Shown here: in pieces, positions 40,862-46,559 of the stretch
Layout of the letters: every line of letters begins with the position of its first letter
How positions within the stretch are numbered: position 1 is the stretch's first letter
Assembly: GCA_947626075.1 (NCBI GenBank)
Contig: CANQQW010000005.1
Coordinates: 1-46,559, forward strand
DNA: 46,559 nt
Direction of reading: 5' to 3'
Source of the DNA: an uncultured Clostridia bacterium
Lineage (GTDB): Bacteria > Bacillota > Clostridia > UBA1381
Translations under genes and position numbers: made by a program
Notes under the pieces: model-generated
Seen by the model: the letters and a program-made list of their open reading frames with translations, nothing else
Databases searched by the model: none
What the model was told of the DNA's origin: nothing

Positions 40862-43441
40862 TCAGGCGCGTTTTTTTAATATCCTCGACGTGACCGCCTT
40901 TTGCATTTCCACTATTACAAGCGGCATAACGGAGAGCACGGCGACTATGAGCCAACACGTAAAGCCGAGCGGCATAACGCCGAATATTTGAGCGAGACGC
41001 GGTACGGATATTACCGATACCTCCAAGATAAGTCCCGCGATAAGCGAAAATATCAGGTACGGATTTTTAAACAGTCCCGCCTTGATTACGGAATGCTCGC
41101 TCCGCATATTGAACGCGTGAACAAGCTCGGATAGGCTGAGCACCGCGAACGCCATTGTTCTGCCCGTGACAAGACCGCCAAACAGGTTCGCGCCTATAGA
41201 AAAGGCAAGCAGCGCGAGCGCGCCTATCATCATACCCTCGAATATAATAGACGCCCACAGCCCGTCGGCGAACAGACCCTTTTTCGGCGAGCGCGGTTTT
41301 TTGTCCATTATATCGCTTTCCGGCGCGTCAAGTCCGAGCGCTATCGCTGGGAGAGAATCGGTTACGAGATTTACCCACAAAAGCTGTATCGCGTTAAGCG
41401 GCGACGACCACCCGAACACTATACCCATGAATACGGTTAAAATTTCGCCTATGTTGCTTGACAGCAGGAACTGTACCGCTTTTTTTATGTTCGCGAAAAT
41501 GCTTCTGCCCTCGTGTACCGCGTAGACGATCGTCGCGAAGTTGTCATCGGTCAGTATCATGTCCGAGGCGGACTTGGCAACGTCCGTGCCGGTTATACCC
41601 ATACTGCATCCTATATCCGCGGCGGAAAGCGCGGGCGCGTCGTTTACGCCGTCGCCGGTCATGGCGACAATCTCTCCGTTCGCTTTTAATGCCTTTATTA
41701 TTTTCATCTTGTGCGAGGGGGTCACGCGCGCGAACACGCTGTAACCGTTTATAACGTCGGCAAGGTCGGTATCGGAGATTTTGTCGAGCTTATCTCCCGT
41801 CATGACCTGCGATTCACTGTCCGCTATACCGATACGCTTTGCTATAGACAGCGCCGTGCCGGCGTGGTCGCCTGTTATCATTATCGGACGTATACCCGCT
41901 TTTTTGCAGCGCGCCACGGACGCTGCCGCTTCCTCGCGCGGCGGATCCTCTATGCCGATAAGACCGATAAACGTCATATTTTCCTCGTTTATCGGAGCTT
42001 TTAAGTAATCGTCGCGGTACGCAACCGCGATTACGCGAAGTCCGTCGTTTGTCATTTTGGCGTTTTCCGCGAGTATTTTCCGTCTGCCGCTGCTTGAAAG
42101 CGGGAGCGCCTTCTGACCGTTGTAATTATTCTTGCACAGCGGTAGCACAAATTCCACCGCTCCCTTGACGATTGTCTTGTACCCTTTTATATCCCTGTGC
42201 ATCGTAGTCATACGCTTCCTCGAGGAATCGAACGGTATCTCGTCTACGCGCCTGTACTTCTTGTCGAGCACGGACTTATCGAAGCCGTGCTGCTTCGCGG
42301 CGGCGATGAGCGCGCTTTCTGTGGGGTCTTTACACCCCTCCTCGCTGTCGCAGCACATCATGCACAGACGGTACAGCATCTTTTCGTCTGATGTATACGA
42401 CGAAGCGACGGTCATTTTATTGCGCGTCAGCGTTCCCGTCTTGTCCGAGCATATTACGGACGCGCTGCCGAGCGTTTCCACGGACGGAAGAGTGCGGACT
42501 ATGGCGTTACGTTTCGACATACGCATAACGCCTATCGCGAGCATGATCGTCACTATGGCGGGAAGTCCCTCGGGTATGGCTGCCACGGCGAGCGAAACGG
42601 CGGTCATAAACATATCGAACGGCGGGAGACGGCGCATAAGTCCCATTATAAACACCGCGAGACATATGGCAAGCGCGGCGATACCGAGCGTTTTCCCCGT
42701 ATCCGCGAGTTTTTTTTGCAGCGGCGTCTGCTCCGCCTCGTCGGTAAGAAGCATATCCGCGATATGTCCGACCTCCGTGTTCATTCCCGTAGCGGTAACT
42801 ATCGCGCTGCCCTTGCCGCCAGTTACGGAAGTGGACGCAAGCAGAAGATTTTTCCTGTCGCCGAGCGGTGAAAATTCCTCCGGCAAAGATGACGCGTCCT
42901 TTTCCACGCTCATGCTTTCACCCGTAAGCGCGGACTCGTCTACGGTAAGATTGTTTGATGTTATAAGACGGCTGTCCGCCGCAACGAGGTCTCCGGCTGA
43001 AATTATAAGTATATCTCCGGGTACCACCTCGGACGCGTTTATTGTGAGCGTGTTTGAGCTTCGCATAACGCGCGCGTGCGGCGACGACAGCTTCTTCAGC
43101 GCTTCGAGGCTTTTCTCGGCGCGTTTTTCCTGAATAACGCCCAAAAGAGCGTTCAAAACAACTATGGCGAGAATAATTACAGGCTCCGTAATGTCTGCGT
43201 CGCCCTGCATAAGCGATGTTATAAACGACACCGCCGCGGCGGCTAAAAGTATTAAAATCATAAAGTCGTTAAACTGCTCGAAAAACCTTATGACCACGCC
43301 TTTCTTTTTCTTGCGGCGAAGCTCGTTTTTACCGTATATTTGGAGCCGCCTTTTCGCTTCCTCCGTCGTAAGTCCCGTTTTTATATCCGTACCGAGAAGC
43401 GAGGCGGTTTCCTTGATTGTTTTATTATGGTAGACTTCCAT
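40862..43441 (-). CDS. Calcium-type P-type ATPase (P2A-like)
   Basis: An 859-residue cation pump. Landmarks: actuator TGES at 173-176, PEGLP at 290-294 (ion-site signature of SERCA/PMR1-type pumps), phosphorylation Asp333 in CSDKTGTLT, ITGDHAGT, and MTGDGVNDAPAL. About ten membrane helices are expected, with a C-terminal cation ATPase domain. It would export Ca (possibly Mn) from the cytoplasm. Ribosome site AAGGAGG. The upstream DNA shows no clear promoter to me. Its neighbour toward the left is a metal-responsive regulator, which may or may not be related. Opposite-strand frames are shadows. Confidence 0.95.
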   Translation of the reverse strand: MEVYHNKTIKETASLLGTDIKTGLTTEEAKRRLQIYGKNELRRKKKKGVVIRFFEQFNDFMILILLAAAAVSFITSLMQGDADITEPVIILAIVVLNALLGVIQEKRAEKSLEALKKLSSPHARVMRSSNTLTINASEVVPGDILIISAGDLVAADSRLITSNNLTVDESALTGESMSVEKDASSLPEEFSPLGDRKNLLLASTSVTGGKGSAIVTATGMNTEVGHIADMLLTDEAEQTPLQKKLADTGKTLGIAALAICLAVFIMGLMRRLPPFDMFMTAVSLAVAAIPEGLPAIVTIMLAIGVMRMSKRNAIVRTLPSVETLGSASVICSDKTGTLTRNKMTVASSYTSDEKMLYRLCMMCCDSEEGCKDPTESALIAAAKQHGFDKSVLDKKYRRVDEIPFDSSRKRMTTMHRDIKGYKTIVKGAVEFVLPLCKNNYNGQKALPLSSSGRRKILAENAKMTNDGLRVIAVAYRDDYLKAPINEENMTFIGLIGIEDPPREEAAASVARCKKAGIRPIMITGDHAGTALSIAKRIGIADSESQVMTGDKLDKISDTDLADVINGYSVFARVTPSHKMKIIKALKANGEIVAMTGDGVNDAPALSAADIGCSMGITGTDVAKSASDMILTDDNFATIVYAVHEGRSIFANIKKAVQFLLSSNIGEILTVFMGIVFGWSSPLNAIQLLWVNLVTDSLPAIALGLDAPESDIMDKKPRSPKKGLFADGLWASIIFEGMMIGALALLAFSIGANLFGGLVTGRTMAFAVLSLSELVHAFNMRSEHSVIKAGLFKNPYLIFSLIAGLILEVSVISVPRLAQIFGVMPLGFTCWLIVAVLSVMPLVIVEMQKAVTSRILKKRA

Positions 43442-43588
43442 GCGTTATCCCTCCTTGGTTTTGTATATAATTATTCTGTATAAAAACGCTTTATTACTGA
43501 CTTGTCTTTAAAATGTAATCAAAATGTTTTAGTGTCCCCGCCGATTTTGTGATAGAATAAAATAAACAAAAAAGGAGGGACGGTAAAA

Positions 43589-44101
43589 ATGGCAAGAGAA
43601 GCGAGAAAAATAAGCAAAAGCGGTAATTATTACATAGTACTGCGCGGCGAGGAGCTTTTTATCACGGAGGACGACAAGAAACAGTTCGTCCAAATACTGG
43701 AAAAGAACTTCGCAACCGGGATAGTCCACGGCTATTACATATCGAAAAACGAAATCCGTCTCGCTGTAAAAGAAGGCTCAAAGGGAATTTCAATGACCAT
43801 GAAGCCGGTAACGACAAGCTACGCGAGATATTTTAACCGTGTTCATAACAGGCAGGGCAAGCTGTTTTCTGGACGTTTTATAAGCGAGCCGCTGGAAACG
43901 GACGAGGAAATCGAGGAATGTATAAAAACGCTCAAATCGAAAAAAACTGTTAGAAGAACAGCGGCGCCAAGGGACACAAAACGCGCCGCCGAAAAGACGG
44001 AAAAAAAGGTAAACGCAGTAAAAAAGGAATCCCCGAAAAAAGAGGAAACGGCAAAGGCAAAACGCGAAACGCAAAAAAGTCTCCCGTCATGGCTTTTGTA
44101 A
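43589..44101 (+). CDS. REP-associated/IS200-like transposase homologue lacking its HUH motif
   Basis: A 170-residue protein whose first 110 residues follow the Y1/REP transposase pattern: ISKSGNYYIVLRGEE, EDDKKQFVQIL, TSYARYFNRVHNRQGKLFSGRF and EPLETDEEIEECIK. Where active members read MDNHVHLL, this one reads SKNEIRLAV, so both metal-binding histidines are gone. The last 55 residues form a Lys, Ala and Glu-rich tail that could bind nucleic acid. It has a clean ribosome site (AAAGGAGGG) and no flanking terminal repeats that I can see. It is therefore probably a domesticated DNA- or RNA-binding protein rather than a mobile gene. It lies 68 bases before a PdaB-like gene on the same strand. Confidence 0.75.
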   Translation: MAREARKISKSGNYYIVLRGEELFITEDDKKQFVQILEKNFATGIVHGYYISKNEIRLAVKEGSKGISMTMKPVTTSYARYFNRVHNRQGKLFSGRFISEPLETDEEIEECIKTLKSKKTVRRTAAPRDTKRAAEKTEKKVNAVKKESPKKEETAKAKRETQKSLPSWLL

Positions 44102-44168
44102 TGTAATAAACCGCCTGCCGCGCGAATAGAATGGTAATAGGAATTACTGTTAAAGGAGGCGCGGCGGC

Positions 44169-44921
44169 ATGGGCGTTGTCGTAATAAAACTTAAACACTT
44201 AATAATAGCGATGCTTATTTTGATAGCATTGCCGCTCGTATTTATAAGCGCGCCGAAAGCGGTAAGCGTATTTCGCGTAAACGGACGCGAAATACCCATT
44301 TACAGCGTGGAACGCGCGGATAACAAGATAGCCGTCACATTCGACTGCGCTTGGAACGACGATGACATAGATTTAATTCTCGACACGCTGGACAAGTACG
44401 ATTGCAAGGCAACCTTTTTCGTTGTGGGAACATGGGCAGCCAAGTACCCCGACGCGCTCAGAAAGATAAGCGAGCGCGGACATGAGATAGGGAACCATTC
44501 ATATAATCACGCCGACTACACCAAGCTTTCCGCAAATGAGATAACGGCTGATTTGGATAAGTGCGACGCGGTAATAGCCGGCGTGACCGGAAAAAAGCCG
44601 TACCTTATGCGCGCGCCCTCGGGCGGCTATAACAACACGGTCGTCAAGACTGTCGAAAGCAGCGGGAGAATGTATATACAGTGGTCGGTGGACTCCATAG
44701 ATTACGGCGGAGCGTCCGAGCAGGAAATATATGACAGGAGCGTTAAAAAAACGTCCGCGGGCGATATACTTCTTCTGCATAACGGCACGGAAAATACCGC
44801 CAAGGTCTTGCCGAAAATACTCGAAGCGCTTGAATGTAGATATGAATTTGCCACCGTATCTGAGCTTATATACCATGAAAATTATATAATCGACAATACC
44901 GGCAGACAATTTACAAAATAA
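44169..44921 (+). CDS. Polysaccharide deacetylase, PdaB-like (sporulation type)
   Basis: A 250-residue NodB-domain protein with an N-terminal membrane anchor (LIIAMLILIALPLVFIS). NodB motifs: TFDCAWND (catalytic Asp59; the usual second Asp is Cys60, as the WN-type variants lack DD), HSYNH (His110, His114), RAPSGGYN, and the WSVDSIDY and LLHN segments. It removes acetyl groups from peptidoglycan or another wall glycan. The TFDxxW variant is typical of the PdaB/YlxY group, which is needed for stable spores in Bacillus. Ribosome site AAAGGAGG. It may be co-transcribed with the transposase-like gene. Confidence 0.85.
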   Translation: MGVVVIKLKHLIIAMLILIALPLVFISAPKAVSVFRVNGREIPIYSVERADNKIAVTFDCAWNDDDIDLILDTLDKYDCKATFFVVGTWAAKYPDALRKISERGHEIGNHSYNHADYTKLSANEITADLDKCDAVIAGVTGKKPYLMRAPSGGYNNTVVKTVESSGRMYIQWSVDSIDYGGASEQEIYDRSVKKTSAGDILLLHNGTENTAKVLPKILEALECRYEFATVSELIYHENYIIDNTGRQFTK

Positions 44922-44924
44922 AGG

Positions 44925-44953
44925 TTTACAAATCCGTCTTTTGATATTATAAT
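44925..44953 (+). promoter_or_regulatory. Promoter of the GH43 gene
   Basis: -35 TTTACA, 17 bases, -10 TATAAT, giving a leader of about 80 bases. Confidence 0.7.
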
Positions 44954-45041
44954 ATAGGTTGTTATGAGAAAAAAAGGCGGATTTTTTAGTGTTTTAAACA
45001 TTTTTGCCGGTATTTAATAACATATTAAGGACAGAAAGGCT

Positions 45042-45995
45042 ATGGAAAGTACTATGGAAAAAGACTTTGAATATAACAGTCCGCTCGTCTACCAGCGAGC
45101 CGACCCTTATATATATCTGCACACTGACGGCTACTATTACTTTACCGGCACTATGCCGCAGTACGACTGTATCGAAATACGCCGCGCGAGAAGATTAAAC
45201 GACCTTTTGACGGCTGACTCGTATATCGTCTGGTACAAGCACTCCACGGGCGAAATGGGCTCGCATATATGGGCGCCCGAGCTTCATTACATTGATGATG
45301 TGTGGTATATATACTTTACCGCCGGCGACTCCGTGGACGTGTGGGATATACGCCCGTATGTGCTGATGTGCCGCGACGTGAACCCGATAACCGGCAAATG
45401 GGTAGAAGTCGGCAGAGTGAACGTAGGCTTTGAAAGCTTTTCGCTTGACATGACAAGCTTTGTGCATAAGGGTAAGCAGTACGCGCTGTGGGCGCAGAAA
45501 GTCGTAGAAAACGGACCGTCGAATATTTATATCGCGCGTATGAAAAATCCGTGGACGCTCGCGACGCGCCCCATGCTTTTAAGCACCCCCGAGTACTTTT
45601 GGGAAAAACAGGGCTTCGAGGTGAACGAGGGTCCCGCGGTTCTGGTACGAAACGGTAAAATCATCGTGACCTATTCCGCGTCCGATACGGGCTGGCGCTA
45701 CTGTATGGGTATGCTGTGGGCTGACGAGGACAGCGACCTTTTGGACAGAATCTCATGGCATAAAAGCGACCGTCCCGTGTTTATGAGCTGCGAGGAAACC
45801 GCGCAGTACGGTCCCGGTCATAACTGCTTTACCACAGACCGCGGCAGGGACGTGCTTGTGTATCACAGCCGAGGATATAAGGACACGCCCGGCGACCCGC
45901 TCCATGACAATAACCGTCACGCCCGCGCAAAGGTGTTTGATTATGACGAAAACGGGCTGCCCGTATTCGGCGAGCCGGTAAAAAAGAATATATGA
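45042..45995 (+). CDS. Glycoside hydrolase family 43, probable arabinofuranosidase/xylosidase
   Basis: A 317-residue five-bladed propeller enzyme without a signal peptide, so cytosolic. The three catalytic acids fit the family: Asp21 in RADPYIY (base), Asp136 in SLDMTSF (pKa modulator) and Glu196 in VNEGPAVL (acid). The conserved WAPELHY block is at 77-83. It would remove arabinose or xylose from short imported oligosaccharides, feeding araA elsewhere in the window. Start 45042 follows AAGGA; ATG 45054 is an alternative. Exact substrate is not readable. Confidence 0.88.
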   Translation: MESTMEKDFEYNSPLVYQRADPYIYLHTDGYYYFTGTMPQYDCIEIRRARRLNDLLTADSYIVWYKHSTGEMGSHIWAPELHYIDDVWYIYFTAGDSVDVWDIRPYVLMCRDVNPITGKWVEVGRVNVGFESFSLDMTSFVHKGKQYALWAQKVVENGPSNIYIARMKNPWTLATRPMLLSTPEYFWEKQGFEVNEGPAVLVRNGKIIVTYSASDTGWRYCMGMLWADEDSDLLDRISWHKSDRPVFMSCEETAQYGPGHNCFTTDRGRDVLVYHSRGYKDTPGDPLHDNNRHARAKVFDYDENGLPVFGEPVKKNI

Positions 45996-45998
45996 CGC

Positions 45999-46035
45999 AA
46001 AAAGAAGATGCCCTATGCGGACATCTTCTTTTTTT
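45999..46035. terminator. Bidirectional terminator between GH43 and gltD
   Basis: Stem AAAAAGAAGATG/CATCTTCTTTTT with a T run on both strands. Confidence 0.9.
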
Positions 46036-46036
46036 A

Positions 46037-46559
46037 TTATTTCATCAAATATTCGTCCACCGCCGCGGCGGCTTCTCTGCCCTCGCGTATCGCCCAGACG
46101 ACGAGGCTCTGTCCCCTGCGGCAGTCGCCCGCCGCAAACACGCCTCTAAGGCTCGTCTTGTGGTCGGTTTCGCTCGCGCTTATGTTGCTCCTTGCGTCGG
46201 TTTCAAGCGTGAGCTGACGCAGTAAGTCCTGCTCGGGACCCAAAAAGCCCATCGCTATAAGCACAAGCTCGCAGTCGCGTACCTTTTCCGTACCCTTTAC
46301 CGGCACGGGTGAGCCTGTCGACCAGTCGACCTCTACGGTATGCACCGCCTTAACGCGTCCCTTTTCGTCGCCCTCGATTTTCGTTACCGTAGTCGTGTAC
46401 TCACGCGGGTCACGGCCGTAAAGCTCTATAGCTTCCTCCTGACCGTAATCCGTCTTTTTGACTCTGGGCCATTCGGGCCACGGGTTATTCGGAAGTCTCT
46501 CCTCCGACATTTCCGGCATGATTTCAAGCTGAGTAACGCTTTTGCAGCCGTGACGTATC
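46037..46559 (-). CDS. gltD: Glutamate synthase small subunit, C-terminal part (cut by window edge)
   Basis: The frame stays open to the right edge, so this is a partial gene of at least 173 residues. The text [34 protein letters not shown], and the FAD-binding end [27 protein letters not shown] are diagnostic of GltD. This subunit passes electrons from NAD(P)H to the large subunit that makes glutamate. The N-terminal iron-sulfur part is outside the window; gltB is probably beyond it. Confidence 0.95.
   Translation of the reverse strand, partial: IRHGCKSVTQLEIMPEMSEERLPNNPWPEWPRVKKTDYGQEEAIELYGRDPREYTTTVTKIEGDEKGRVKAVHTVEVDWSTGSPVPVKGTEKVRDCELVLIAMGFLGPEQDLLRQLTLETDARSNISASETDHKTSLRGVFAAGDCRRGQSLVVWAIREGREAAAAVDEYLMK

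Noticed and set aside
42132-43133. Rightward frame of 333 residues over the P-type ATPase
   Set aside because: Shadow frame; the ATPase on the opposite strand has all its motifs in order.
43589-44101. Active IS200/REP transposase
   Set aside because: The HUH motif is missing and I see no element ends beside the gene.

Overview
The window looks like the chromosome of an uncultured, endospore-forming gut member of the Clostridia (Bacillota) with a plant-polysaccharide diet. Sporulation is suggested by a GerW/YtfJ protein, a PdaB-like polysaccharide deacetylase and a BofC-like protein. The synteny is that of low-GC Gram-positives: scpA-scpB-DUF2953-ytfJ next to an M50 protease, yhbY-nadD-yqeK-rsfS-leuS, and groES-groL behind a CIRCE element. 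Promoters are unusually easy to read, with sigma-A boxes almost always 17 bases apart. No rRNA, tRNA, CRISPR array, prophage or intact insertion sequence is visible.

Layout. 1-1045 is a gene-free mosaic of interleaved palindromic repeats. 1175-4570 is a secreted family 11 rhamnogalacturonan lyase. 4636-5876 holds a sugar-type short-chain dehydrogenase and a glyoxalase-fold protein. 5931-11673 is a long leftward operon (M50 protease, scpA, scpB, DUF2953, gerW, radical SAM protein, DUF2344, a small orphan). Then come a diguanylate cyclase, L-arabinose isomerase, and a thiamine-thiazole operon (a ThiS-ThiG fusion, ThiH, a TenI/ThiE-like protein). 17447-18306 has no conventional gene but carries four strong promoters, a 27-residue hydrophobic peptide and at least two structured RNAs. 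18307-22561 is the leuS-rsfS-yqeK-nadD-yhbY operon. 22711-27994 holds a degenerate galactokinase-like protein, a large secreted subtilase and galT. 28068-30173 is a two-component system. 30348-33705 is ychF with two membrane glycosyltransferase genes. 33811-35744 is groL-groES. The right end has a BofC-like protein, a class A penicillin-binding protein, an E1-like plus JAMM pair, a DtxR-family regulator, a calcium-type P-type ATPase, a degenerate REP-type transposase homologue, a PdaB-like deacetylase, a GH43 enzyme and the end of gltD.

How they work together. The rhamnogalacturonan lyase, GH43 enzyme, arabinose isomerase, gluconate-type dehydrogenase and galT fit breakdown of pectin side chains and use of arabinose, galactose and uronate-derived sugars, although the genes are scattered. 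The thiazole operon has a fused sulfur carrier and no activating enzyme. The E1-like/JAMM pair about 22 kb away could supply adenylation and cleavage.

Most unusual spots. (1) At 17.6-18.2 kb, two convergent transcripts share one hairpin terminator, one encodes a small hydrophobic peptide, both carry the same 5' sequence motif, and a third structured RNA with competing folds lies beside them. I match none of these RNAs to a known family. (2) The ThiS-ThiG fusion with a possible processing protease. (3) Two proteins that kept their fold but lost catalytic motifs (GHMP kinase-like, and REP transposase-like without its HUH motif). (4) The nested palindromic repeat island. All of these are readings of sequence only; no searches or folding programs were run.
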